A stretch of DNA of 64,000 nt from contig JANRJO010000070.1 of NCBI GenBank assembly GCA_033763935.1, forward strand, positions 107,644 through 171,643, written 5' to 3'. This document shows positions 17,567-25,381 of the stretch, in pieces; positions within the stretch are counted from its first letter, which is position 1, and the number at the start of each line of letters is the position of its first letter. The DNA is from DALYJJ01 sp033763935. Its GTDB lineage: Bacteria; Acidobacteriota; Terriglobia; Bryobacterales; Bryobacteraceae. Made by a program: the position numbers and the translations under genes. The notes under the pieces are model-generated. The model searched no databases and was not told the DNA's origin. It saw only the letters and a list, made by a program, of their open reading frames with translations.

Positions 17567-17775
17567 CGCACGCCTCCCGTAAGAGGGCCCGCGCCCACGC
17601 GCTCGAACAGCTTCATCAGGCCGAAGATGATGATCAGCGCCGGCCACGTCCGCCAGAAACTGATCGACCCCAGCTGATCGATAGCCAGCAGCGAACCCAG
17701 GGTGATCAGCATCACCGGTCCACGGATGGCCTGCAGGTAGGTGCCCTGCGGGACCGCGATATTAGGGGCGCTCAT
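17563..17775 (-). CDS. Small LiaI/LiaF-like (DUF5668) membrane protein
   Basis: A 70-residue protein with two hydrophobic helices (RGPVMLITLGSLLAIDQLG; WPALIIIFGLMKLFERV), the repeat unit also seen in its two neighbours. It overlaps the preceding gene by 14 bp and the next by 4 bp, so it is a firm operon member. It probably partners with the larger LiaF-like proteins in the membrane. The role is inferred only. Confidence 0.82.
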   Translation of the reverse strand: MSAPNIAVPQGTYLQAIRGPVMLITLGSLLAIDQLGSISFWRTWPALIIIFGLMKLFERVGAGPLTGGVR

Positions 17776-18457
17776 TGGTGGCCTCCTGCGGCGGCGCCAC
17801 CGGAGAACCGGTCACGCGGATATATAGCAGGTAGACGCCCAACGCAATCAGCCCCACGGGCCAGTAGCGAAGCAGATGGTAGATCCGGAGAATGTCCAGG
17901 TTGTGCAAAAGGAACAAGACGCCCAGCGCGATTAACACGATGGGCGCTACCGGAAAGCCGGTGTTCGAACCCTTCATCGGAATCAGGCTGGAAAACTCGT
18001 CCACCACGATGCCCATCTGGCGCTTCCGCGCCGTATGGTAGGCCTCAAAGGCCATGTAGAAGACCCACGCGGGCAGCAGCATGCCGAAGAGCGGCTCCAG
18101 GCCGGCCGACGCCGGTGAGTTGAGCAGGCTGATCAGCAGGCCGAAGATCACCACGTGCACCAGCCCCTTCGCATACTGACCGTTGTAGATGGCCCCGACG
18201 CCCGGAATCAGCCCCAGCAGAAACGCCAGGCCCGGCGAGACGCTGGCGTCTACCACCGGCGGCGCCGCGGCCGCCGGGTAAGGCGCGGCATAGGGGTTCA
18301 GCCCCGCATCCACCGTTGAGGGCGTCGCCGGAACAGGCAAGTGCTCCTCGCAGTAAATCGTGCCGCCCACCGTCCGCCGGCAGGCCTCGCACAGCGCCTT
18401 GCCACACATCCGGCAGTAAGCCACTGCCGGCAGGTCCGGATGATTCAAACAGTTCAT
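17762..18457 (-). CDS. B-box zinc-finger membrane protein with LiaI/LiaF-type helices
   Basis: A 231-residue protein. The N-terminal zinc-binding B-box-like module has the spaced ligands C-x2-H, C-x2-C, C-x2-C and C-x2-H across residues 3-39 (CRMCGKALCEAC; YCEEH). A Pro/Ala linker precedes about four membrane helices, the last pair being the DUF5668 unit (PIVLIALGVLFLLHNLDIL; YWPVGLIALGVYLLYIRV). The B-box-plus-membrane layout occurs in Acidobacteria and other soil bacteria without known function. It overlaps the anti-sigma gene by 4 nt. Confidence 0.85.
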   Translation of the reverse strand: MNCLNHPDLPAVAYCRMCGKALCEACRRTVGGTIYCEEHLPVPATPSTVDAGLNPYAAPYPAAAAPPVVDASVSPGLAFLLGLIPGVGAIYNGQYAKGLVHVVIFGLLISLLNSPASAGLEPLFGMLLPAWVFYMAFEAYHTARKRQMGIVVDEFSSLIPMKGSNTGFPVAPIVLIALGVLFLLHNLDILRIYHLLRYWPVGLIALGVYLLYIRVTGSPVAPPQEATNERP

Positions 18458-19107
18458 CGCTTACCTCCCGCCCCGTCTTCCCCGGGGCGCCCCACCGGAT
18501 CGCCAGGGCTCGCGGCAGCGCCACCGTCAGGAGCGTTCTTCTTGCTCCCGTCCAGCAGTGGCTGTCCGCCCTGGTTCTTCCGCTCTTCTTCTTCCTGCTG
18601 TCTCCACTCCGTCAATCGCGTTTGAATCTCGTACACCACGCGCAGGCTCTCGTAGTACTTCACCGCCCGCTCCCACGTGTCGTGCGCCCGATCCTCCACC
18701 GCCGCCCACACCTTCGCCGGAGCCAGGTCCGCCGCCGTCAATTGGCGCGACGGAATGCCCGCAAACCGGCCCAGCATACTGAACGACAGGATCGTCATCG
18801 CCATGCCCATGGCGAACCGTGGCTGCAGCACCGGCTCCAGCCAGCCGCCAAACCACTTCCGCCACCCTTTCCGCTCCGTCACCGCGGCCGTCGGGCGATT
18901 GTAGTAAATGATCCGCGTGACCAGTTCCTGCGGAGGCTCGGCGTTCGCGGAGCGCCCGATGAAGGCTACCGCCGCCGCCGCGTCCCGAGCCATCTCGGCG
19001 CACGAAGAGCATTCACCGAAATGCTCTTCCATCGTCCGGCGCTGGGCTAAGTCGAGGGTATCGTCGACGTAGTCGCACAACAGGGCTTCGAGTTCAGCGC
19101 AGTTCAT
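18454..19107 (-). CDS. Zinc-finger anti-sigma factor
   Basis: A 217-residue protein that begins with a ZAS-type anti-sigma domain: Cys in MNCAEL and the H-x3-C-x2-C motif EHFGECSSC. One membrane helix lies near 90-115 (PRFAMGMAMTILSFSMLG), followed by an extracytoplasmic helical, charged C-terminus. It should hold the ECF sigma factor encoded just upstream at the membrane. ATG 19107 is chosen for the very strong GGGGGGAGG before it; an ATG at 19134 that overlaps the sigma stop is also possible. Confidence 0.88.
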   Translation of the reverse strand: MNCAELEALLCDYVDDTLDLAQRRTMEEHFGECSSCAEMARDAAAAVAFIGRSANAEPPQELVTRIIYYNRPTAAVTERKGWRKWFGGWLEPVLQPRFAMGMAMTILSFSMLGRFAGIPSRQLTAADLAPAKVWAAVEDRAHDTWERAVKYYESLRVVYEIQTRLTEWRQQEEEERKNQGGQPLLDGSKKNAPDGGAAASPGDPVGRPGEDGAGGKR

Positions 19108-19130
19108 GCTTTCCTCCCCCCTGTTTTCCC

Positions 19131-19697
19131 TCATACGGTTACCTTCTGCCGCCGCAGGATCTTCGCCAGTTCGGCTCGTCCCCGGTTCAGTCTCGACTTC
19201 ACCGTGCCTTCCGGCACGTTGAGTACCTGCGCGATCTCGCGATACTCGAGCTCTTCCACATCGCGCAAAATCACCGTCTCGCGGAGTTCGGGAGACAGCT
19301 TCTGCAGCGCGTGCTGCAACAGTTCGCTCGCCTCGCGCCCCGCCAGCATCCCGTCCGTCCGCGACGCTCCCGACGCCTTTTCCTCGAGCACCGGCAGCGA
19401 GTCCTCAATCGACTCCGTCGCGCGGTCAAGACGAGTACGGCGATAGTGATCGATCAACAGGTTACGTGTGAGCCGGGTCAACCAGACCGTGAACGTACCT
19501 TCCCCGGCGCGAAAACTCTTCAGGCTCTTAAACACGCGCAGGAAGACGTCCTGCGTCAAATCCTGCGCCTCGCCTTCACTTCCCGTGAATCGCAGGCAGA
19601 TCGAGTACACACGACGGGTGTGTACCTTGACCATGTCTTCCCAAGCGACCTCGTCGCCGGCCAAGCAACGCTCCACTAATCCGGTGTCGGAATCCAA
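19131..19697 (-). CDS. ECF RNA polymerase sigma factor (RpoE-like)
   Basis: Region 2 is evident in the segments AQDLTQDVFLRVFKSLKSF and VWLTRLTRNLLIDHYRRTR; region 4 in LSPELRETVILRDVEELEYR followed by EIAQVLNVPEGTVKSRLNRG. The length is 188 residues from the TTG at 19697 (LDSDTGLVERCLAGDE), which matches where relatives begin. An ATG at 19805 with a GGGGA site would add 36 unusual residues and cannot be excluded. It heads the operon with the anti-sigma, B-box and LiaF-like genes and probably controls an envelope response. Confidence 0.9.
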   Translation of the reverse strand: MDSDTGLVERCLAGDEVAWEDMVKVHTRRVYSICLRFTGSEGEAQDLTQDVFLRVFKSLKSFRAGEGTFTVWLTRLTRNLLIDHYRRTRLDRATESIEDSLPVLEEKASGASRTDGMLAGREASELLQHALQKLSPELRETVILRDVEELEYREIAQVLNVPEGTVKSRLNRGRAELAKILRRQKVTV

Positions 19698-19870
19698 AGC
19701 GCTAACTCTTTGGCAGCCCCAGTTTACACCCAGAGCCGGGGACAGCGCGGGCCACGTTGCCGCTGCTGCTGTGCGTCCCTGCCCTGAGATTCCAACCGGC
19801 GCCATTTGTTCCCCGTTCCGAAGCTCCCGGCCTGCCGTAGGCCATCTGCTTCCGATAGAGTAAACGAGGA

Positions 19871-19900
19871 TTTATCATTGGAAGTTCGCTGGATTTGTAA
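19871..19900 (-). promoter_or_regulatory. Possible sigma-70-type promoter for the RpoE-like operon
   Basis: On the minus strand, TTACAA (19895-19900) and GATAAA (19871-19876) are 18 nt apart in an AT-rich stretch upstream of the sigma gene. Each matches four of six consensus positions. This is a weak call from pattern alone. Confidence 0.3.
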
Positions 19901-19933
19901 CCAAAGTGGCTCGAACCCATTCTAGCGGGCCGA

Positions 19934-21013
19934 GTGGCCCCCGGCATGCGTTCGCGCCCTCAAGGAGGCTCTATTCGAGGGAAACATCGCTGGGGAGCCG
20001 TGCTGCTCGCCGTGCTTGCCATCGCCGCCGTCTGGTTCCTCGTCGACCGGGGGCGCGAGGCCGGCTTCGATACGGCCGTGTTTCTCGCTACCCTCCAGCA
20101 AATGGACCCCCGGTGGCTGGCCGCCGCTACCGCCCTCGTCCTCCTCACCTACTACGGGCGCGTCCTTCGCTGGGCGGTTATGATCCGCCATCTCGCTCCC
20201 ACTGCCTCCCACTGGCGGCTGTTCGTCGCCACCGCCATCGGCTTCACCGCCGTGGTCCTGTTCGGCCGGCCCGGCGAATTCGTCCGTCCCTACCTCATCG
20301 CCCGGCGCGAGGGAACCGCCTTCAGTGCCCAGCTGGCCGTCTGGATGCTCGAGCGAATCTGTGACATGTTAGTGGTACTGATCCTGTTTGCATTCGGACT
20401 AACGCAAATCCCCGACTTGGCCGGGTTCGGTCCCAAACTCCGGTTCCTGATCGAGGCCGGCGGACGGGCTGTCATGATCCTCGGCGCCGTCTGCCTCGGC
20501 GTCCTATTTGTTATGGGCAGGCACCACGCCTGGGCGGAGCGCCGTATCCACGACGCCCTCGCAGTACTTCCCGCCAGCCCCGGGGCGCGTGCCAGGAAGA
20601 TGGTGACCGCTTTCCTTGACGGTATCGAATCGATTCGTCGGCCGCAGTCGGCAATCCTGGTAGCCCTGTACACCTTACTCGAGTGGCTCATCATCGCGGC
20701 CGCCTATTACTGCCTCCTCGAGGCCTTCCCTGCCACCGCTCGCCGCTCCGCCGCGGACGTCCTGGCGTTCCTCGGCCTGGTGGCGCTCGGCAGTGCCGTG
20801 CAGGTCCCTGGTATCGGCGGCGGCATGCAAGTGGCTTCGGTCATCGTCCTGACTGAGCTGTTCGGGGTCTCCCTCTCGGCAGCGACGGGCGTGGCGCTTG
20901 TCACCTGGATTATTACGTTTGTAGTGATTGTCCCTGTCGGCATCGCCCTGGCGCTTCACGAGGGTATCAACTGGCGAAAACTGAAGGAGTTGGAGGTCGA
21001 GTCCCAACCGTGA
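19934..21013 (+). CDS. Flippase-like integral membrane protein (lysylphosphatidylglycerol synthase TM-region family)
   Basis: A 359-residue protein with about eight membrane helices. The conserved landmarks of the YbhN/AglD/LPG-synthase transmembrane family are present: YYGRVLRWAVMIRHL, FGRPGEFVRPYLIARREG, AVWMLERICDML and the late VPGIGGGMQVASVIVL. Family members move or modify lipid-linked sugars or lipids; the substrate here is unknown. Start candidates are GTG 19934 and ATG 19946, neither with a strong ribosome site. Its stop overlaps the GTG of nrdR (GTGA). Confidence 0.85.
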   Translation: MAPGMRSRPQGGSIRGKHRWGAVLLAVLAIAAVWFLVDRGREAGFDTAVFLATLQQMDPRWLAAATALVLLTYYGRVLRWAVMIRHLAPTASHWRLFVATAIGFTAVVLFGRPGEFVRPYLIARREGTAFSAQLAVWMLERICDMLVVLILFAFGLTQIPDLAGFGPKLRFLIEAGGRAVMILGAVCLGVLFVMGRHHAWAERRIHDALAVLPASPGARARKMVTAFLDGIESIRRPQSAILVALYTLLEWLIIAAAYYCLLEAFPATARRSAADVLAFLGLVALGSAVQVPGIGGGMQVASVIVLTELFGVSLSAATGVALVTWIITFVVIVPVGIALALHEGINWRKLKELEVESQP

Positions 21014-21471
21014 CCTGTCCGTTCTGTGGCCATCCGGAGGATCGGGTGATCGACTCACGCGAGAGCAAAGAGGGGGACGCTATTCGCCGCCGCCGGCAAT
21101 GTCTGAAGTGCGAGCGGCGGTTTACTACGTATGAAAGAATCGACGAAATCCCCTCGATGGTCATCAAAAAAGACGGTCGCCGCGAGAAGTTTGACCGCCA
21201 GAAAGTACTTTCTGGTTTGCTGAAGGCGTGCGAGAAGCGCCCCGTCAGTATGGGCAAGCTCGCGGAGATCGTCGACGGCATCGAATCACGACTTTCAGAC
21301 AACTCTGAGCGGGAACTGTCCACTACAGAGATAGGAGAGCTGCTGATGAACGAGCTGCGAACCCTCGACAAGATCGCATACGTTCGTTTTGCCAGTGTTT
21401 ACAGAGACTTCCAGGATGTAGAGGCGTTCCTCAGCGAGCTGAAGGACCTAATGCGACAGAAGCGAACCTGA
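21010..21471 (+). CDS. nrdR: Transcriptional repressor NrdR
   Basis: A 153-residue protein with the N-terminal zinc ribbon (CPFCGHPEDRVIDSRESKEG then RRRRQCLKCERRFTTYER) and an ATP-cone (VIKKDGRREKFDRQKVLSGL). NrdR represses ribonucleotide reductase genes in response to dATP/ATP. Length and motifs are standard. The GTG start overlaps the preceding stop by 4 nt. No nrd genes are in the window. Confidence 0.96.
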   Translation: MTCPFCGHPEDRVIDSRESKEGDAIRRRRQCLKCERRFTTYERIDEIPSMVIKKDGRREKFDRQKVLSGLLKACEKRPVSMGKLAEIVDGIESRLSDNSERELSTTEIGELLMNELRTLDKIAYVRFASVYRDFQDVEAFLSELKDLMRQKRT

Positions 21472-21531
21472 GCGGGCGGGCTGAAAGTTGTTGTAACCAA
21501 CACCGGGTCGAAACATCATTTAGATAGGGAC

Positions 21532-21560
21532 TTAACTTCGGTAGAAGCTGGTGTTATAAT
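21532..21560 (+). promoter_or_regulatory. Sigma-70 promoter upstream of rpoD
   Basis: TTAACT at 21532-21537 and a perfect TATAAT at 21555-21560 are separated by exactly 17 nt. Transcription would start near 21567 and leave a leader of about 140 nt before the rpoD start. This is the best-looking housekeeping promoter in the window. Confidence 0.75.
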
Positions 21561-21659
21561 CTCTAACGGCCCAAAAACCCCAAAACCAGGATTTCTCTCA
21601 AGGGTTGCCGTCGATCGCGTAGCCCGCAGGCAGCCAGCGACGTCTTATACCATAACAAG

Positions 21660-21693
21660 CCCCGGTACAGCTGCAAAGCTGTCCCTCACGGGG
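21660..21693 (+). promoter_or_regulatory. Hairpin overlapping the rpoD Shine-Dalgarno
   Basis: An inner stem ACAGCT/AGCTGT (21667-21672, 21677-21682) carries a GCAA tetraloop of the stable GNRA class. An outer stem pairs CCCCG (21660-21664) with CGGGG (21689-21693). The outer 3' arm is the first part of the GGGGAGG ribosome binding site (21690-21696), so folding would hide it. It could act as a thermosensor-like or protein-controlled element. Function is inferred. Confidence 0.5.
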
Positions 21694-21706
21694 AGGTGAA
21701 TCAGCA

Positions 21707-23236
21707 GTGGACCAATTTGAAGATCAGTATTTGGCAGATCAGCACGAGCCTTTGAGCCTCCCGTTCGACGAGGAGGCAAACTTCTTCCACCCGGAAGAGG
21801 TGCATGAAGACGACCTGCAGGGCGCTCAACCGGTCGAAGAGTCCATCTACACGGACGACCCGGTACGCGTGTACCTGCGCGAAATGGGGGCCGTGCCGCT
21901 GCTGACCCGCGAAGGCGAAGTCGACCTTGCTCGCAAGATGGAGCGGGGAAAGCTCCGCATGCAGAAGGCCATCAGCCGTTCGACGCTCGTGCAAGCGCTG
22001 GTCCTCGAAATCGCCGAGGCCATCAAGCGCAACCCCGAAGACCTTGACAACTGGGTAGACTTGGGCGACGTGGAAGAGGGGACGCCCGCGGAAATCAAGC
22101 GGCGCGCCGACGTGCGCCAGATGTTCGCCGACTTTTCGCTCCTGGTGAAGAAGCAGAGCCAACTGGCCGACAAGCTCGAAGCGGTGCCCGCCGGCAACAA
22201 GAAGGGCCGGCGCAAGGCGCAGGGCAAGCTCGCCCGCTGCAAAGTAGAGATTTCACAGGGCATCCGCCGTATCCCCTGGATTCTGTCCAAGTGGAAGCAT
22301 TTCACCAAGGAGATCGAGCGCGCCCTTGAAGAGCTGAACCTGCTCGACGCCGAATTGAAGCGGCTGGACGAAAAAGGCGCCGCCGCCAACCAGCCGAAAA
22401 TCCGTGAGTTGAAGCGTGAGATCCGCCGCCGTGAGCAGGTAGCGGAGGCTTCGCTTAGCGACCTCAAGCGAACCGTTCAGGTAATCCGCCAGGGCGAGAT
22501 CGAAGCTGAGCGCGCAAAAAAAGATTTAGTCGAAGCGAACCTGAGGCTCGTCGTCTCGGTCGCCAAGAAGTACGTGAACCGCGGTCTGCACCTGCTCGAC
22601 CTGATCCAGGAAGGCAACATCGGCCTGATGCGCGCCGCCGACAAGTTCGAGTACCGCCGCGGCTACAAGTTCTCCACGTACGCCACGTGGTGGATCCGCC
22701 AGGCGATCACCCGTGCCATCGCGGACCAGAGCCGGACCATCCGCATCCCGGTCCATATGAACGAGTCCATGAACAAGTTCCTGCGCGCCACGCGGGAACT
22801 CGAGAAGGAACTCGGCCGGGCGCCGACCAATGAAGAGATCAGCCGCCGGATGGACATCCCGGTGGAGAAGGTCCAGAAGCTGAAGACCATCTCGCGCGAC
22901 CCCGTGTCGCTCGAAACGCCTGTCGGGCGCGACGGTGAGAGTGCGCTCGGTGACCTCATCGAGGATCGCTGGGTGGGTTCCCCGGTCGACGCCGTGATCG
23001 ATTCTAACGTCCGGGATGAGACCGCAAATATCCTGAAGACCCTCTCGCCGAAGGAAGAAAAGGTAATCCGTCTTCGCTTCGGCATCGGCTGCGAGCGCGA
23101 ACACACGCTCGAGGAGATCGGGCAGGAGTTCGACGTCACCCGCGAGCGTATCCGCCAGATCGAAGCGAAGGCGCTCCGGCAACTGCGTTCACCCGAGCGG
23201 GCCCGCCATCTGCGGGCGTTGCTCGCCGCCCGCTAA
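21707..23236 (+). CDS. rpoD: Primary RNA polymerase sigma factor RpoD
   Basis: A 509-residue group 1 sigma-70. Region 1.2 (DDPVRVYLREMGAVPLLTRE), a charged non-conserved region, the core region 2 (DLVEANLRLVVSVAKKYVNR; FSTYATWWIRQAITRAIADQ), region 3 (RELEKELGRAPTNEEISRRM) and region 4.2 (LEEIGQEFDVTRERIRQIEA) are in order. A conventional acidic region 1.1 is short. The start is GTG 21707, 10 nt after GGGGAGG. It has its own promoter and is followed by an intrinsic terminator, so it is a single-gene unit. Confidence 0.95.
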   Translation: MDQFEDQYLADQHEPLSLPFDEEANFFHPEEVHEDDLQGAQPVEESIYTDDPVRVYLREMGAVPLLTREGEVDLARKMERGKLRMQKAISRSTLVQALVLEIAEAIKRNPEDLDNWVDLGDVEEGTPAEIKRRADVRQMFADFSLLVKKQSQLADKLEAVPAGNKKGRRKAQGKLARCKVEISQGIRRIPWILSKWKHFTKEIERALEELNLLDAELKRLDEKGAAANQPKIRELKREIRRREQVAEASLSDLKRTVQVIRQGEIEAERAKKDLVEANLRLVVSVAKKYVNRGLHLLDLIQEGNIGLMRAADKFEYRRGYKFSTYATWWIRQAITRAIADQSRTIRIPVHMNESMNKFLRATRELEKELGRAPTNEEISRRMDIPVEKVQKLKTISRDPVSLETPVGRDGESALGDLIEDRWVGSPVDAVIDSNVRDETANILKTLSPKEEKVIRLRFGIGCEREHTLEEIGQEFDVTRERIRQIEAKALRQLRSPERARHLRALLAAR

Positions 23237-23260
23237 CGTAGTTCGCACTGTTGAGACGAG

Positions 23261-23293
23261 ACCCCCGCGATCGTTCGCGGGGGTTTACTTTTG
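23261..23293 (+). terminator. Intrinsic terminator after rpoD
   Basis: A perfect 10-bp GC-rich stem (ACCCCCGCGA, 23261-23270, with TCGCGGGGGT, 23275-23284) encloses a TCGT loop and is followed by TTACTTTTG. It lies 24 nt after the rpoD stop. Confidence 0.9.
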
Positions 23294-23342
23294 TTCGCGC
23301 GTCGTTTACTCTAGTTCAACTCTCTGGAGTTGGAGTTCCCCG

Positions 23343-23918
23343 ATGCGTTACCTGACCGTTCTCCTGCTGGCGCTGTCGTTCGCGGCCTCGCTCCCCGCCG
23401 TCCCGATCACGTTCACCCACATTGGGGTGGGCTCGGGAAATCTCGGCGACAATTTCTTCGAGAGTGCTCTTTTCACCATCGTCGCCACCGGAGACACTTC
23501 TCAGCGAACGTCCATTCCGGGCGGCTTCTCCATACCGCACCTGAGCGCTGCGATCTTCATCGAGGGTTTCGGTCCACTAACGTTTGTGTCGCCCACGCGC
23601 ACCTACGTAAACAACACGTTCGGTGCTGTCGGATTCTCGCGGGGGCCGAACAGCACTGACCTCTTCAACGGCCCAACCGGGACGCCGTTTGACACCTGGG
23701 ATATGCTCACCTCGATCGGACCCATCGGCGGCTCCGGGTTTACGCTGCAGTGGGAGTTGGAAGACGTGGTCGTGGACGCGGGCGTCCTCTACTTCAGTGA
23801 GGGCGAGTCTACCGCCGTGTTCCAGGCCGTGACGGGCGTACCCGAGCCCGGCACGTTCGGCCTCGCGATGGCTGCTCTTGGCCTGGTGTGGGTCGGCGTG
23901 CGCCGGCGCCGCCCGTAA
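23343..23918 (+). CDS. PEP-CTERM sorting-domain protein
   Basis: A 191-residue exported protein. A signal peptide (hydrophobic to SLPAVPI) is followed by a beta-rich, Ser/Thr/Gly-rich body and a C-terminal sorting signal: VPEPGTFG, a hydrophobic helix, then RRRR. This signal is recognised by an exosortase; one with its EpsI partner is encoded at 30036-31572. The mature protein probably goes to the surface or the exopolysaccharide matrix. No enzymatic motif is visible. Confidence 0.9.
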   Translation: MRYLTVLLLALSFAASLPAVPITFTHIGVGSGNLGDNFFESALFTIVATGDTSQRTSIPGGFSIPHLSAAIFIEGFGPLTFVSPTRTYVNNTFGAVGFSRGPNSTDLFNGPTGTPFDTWDMLTSIGPIGGSGFTLQWELEDVVVDAGVLYFSEGESTAVFQAVTGVPEPGTFGLAMAALGLVWVGVRRRRP

Positions 23919-24014
23919 CTCTCTGCCACCTGCGCCGGCAGGCGCGCCGTATTCGTTCAGGGAACCGTTCTTCTTCTCGTCTCGTAGCTGAAGAGTGACG
24001 GCCTGGAGGATACG

Positions 24015-25379
24015 GTGAGCGCTCTGTTGCAACGCCCGAATCTGGAGCAGTTAGTAAGGACGCAGGATCCGCCGCCTCCAGTCATCGTCCTGCCGAAGAA
24101 AAGGCGCTTCGGGTCCGGAAGTCCTCTGCTGGACGTCCTTCGCCAGACCGGCGCCAATATCTGGCGAAACAAGCTGCGCAGTTTCCTGACGATGTTCGGC
24201 ATCGCCTGGGGCATCGCCTCGCTCGTACTGATGGCCGCGCTCGGCGACGGCTTCCGGGAAGGCCAGCGCAAGAACATGTCGCAGATCGGCGACAACATCG
24301 TTATGGTCTTCGGCGGACGTACCGAGAAGCAGGCCGGCGGCGAGCGCGCAGGCCGGCGCATCTTCCTCAAGGAGTCCGACGTCGCCGCCATCCGCCAGTT
24401 CTGTCCCACGGTGGCCACCGTTTCCTCAGAGGTGAAGAACCACGACGTCACGGTACGGAGCGCCTTCAACGCCGGTCGATTCCTCACCGTGGGCGCCACG
24501 CCGGAGTACCTCAAGCTCCGGAACCTCCCGCTCGAGACCGGCCGCATCATCTCCGGCGAGGACAACCTGCAAGGCCGTCGCGTCGCCATGCTGGGCAGCT
24601 CCGTGCGCAAACAGCTCTTCGAAAAGCGGCCGAAGGTGCTCGGCGAAACCATCTTCGTGAACAACTACCCGTACCTGGTCGTTGGCCTGCTCACCGAGAA
24701 GAACCAGAACAGCTCCTACGACGGCTGGGATAACGACAAGGTGGTAATCCCGGCGTCCGCCTTACGCAGGGACGCGCCGCCGACGCGCGAGGTGGGAACG
24801 CAGGGACGCATCTACTCCCTGGTCTACCGTCCCGCCTCGACGTCCGAGTGGGAAACCGCGCAGACAGAAGTTCGCCGCACGCTCGGCCGCATTCACGGCT
24901 TTGACCCCGACGACAAGGCCGCCCTGCCGATGTGGGACATGGTGGAAGGCGCAAAGCTGTTCGACAAAGTGTTCGACTCGGCCGACATCTTTCTTGCCGC
25001 CATCGCCTTGGTCACGCTCTCGCTCGGCGGCATCGGTGTCATGAACACGATGATGATGGCGGTCTCCGAGCGCGTGAACGAGATTGGCCTGAAGAAGGCC
25101 CTCGGCGCAACCCGCCGCCGTATCCTCGCTGACTTCTTCCTGGAAGGATTGACGCTCGCGATTCTCAGCGGGCTTGCCGGTCTTGCGGTAACGCTGGCGC
25201 TCGCGGCCGCCGTGAACTCGCTCCCCATGCCCGCCATGTGGTCAGGACTGCCGATCCACTGGAAGGAACTCGCGCTGGCCTCCCTGGCGCTCGGCGCCGT
25301 CGCCTTGCTGTCCGCTCTTCCGCCGGCCTGGCAGGCGGCGCAATTGACTCCGGTCGAAGCCCTCCGGCACGAGCGTTAG
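24015..25379 (+). CDS. MacB/FtsX-type ABC transporter permease 1
   Basis: A 454-residue permease with the MacB layout: a first helix after a cytoplasmic lead (FLTMFGIAWGIASLVLMAAL), a periplasmic core of about 220 residues (QGRRVAMLGSSVRKQLFE), and three C-terminal FtsX helices (LGGIGVMNTMMMAVSERVNE). The last residues LTPVEALRHER are family-typical. The start is GTG 24015. It is 2 nt from the second permease, with no ATPase gene alongside. The pair may use an ATPase encoded elsewhere. Confidence 0.9.
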   Translation: MSALLQRPNLEQLVRTQDPPPPVIVLPKKRRFGSGSPLLDVLRQTGANIWRNKLRSFLTMFGIAWGIASLVLMAALGDGFREGQRKNMSQIGDNIVMVFGGRTEKQAGGERAGRRIFLKESDVAAIRQFCPTVATVSSEVKNHDVTVRSAFNAGRFLTVGATPEYLKLRNLPLETGRIISGEDNLQGRRVAMLGSSVRKQLFEKRPKVLGETIFVNNYPYLVVGLLTEKNQNSSYDGWDNDKVVIPASALRRDAPPTREVGTQGRIYSLVYRPASTSEWETAQTEVRRTLGRIHGFDPDDKAALPMWDMVEGAKLFDKVFDSADIFLAAIALVTLSLGGIGVMNTMMMAVSERVNEIGLKKALGATRRRILADFFLEGLTLAILSGLAGLAVTLALAAAVNSLPMPAMWSGLPIHWKELALASLALGAVALLSALPPAWQAAQLTPVEALRHER

Positions 25380-25381
25380 AC

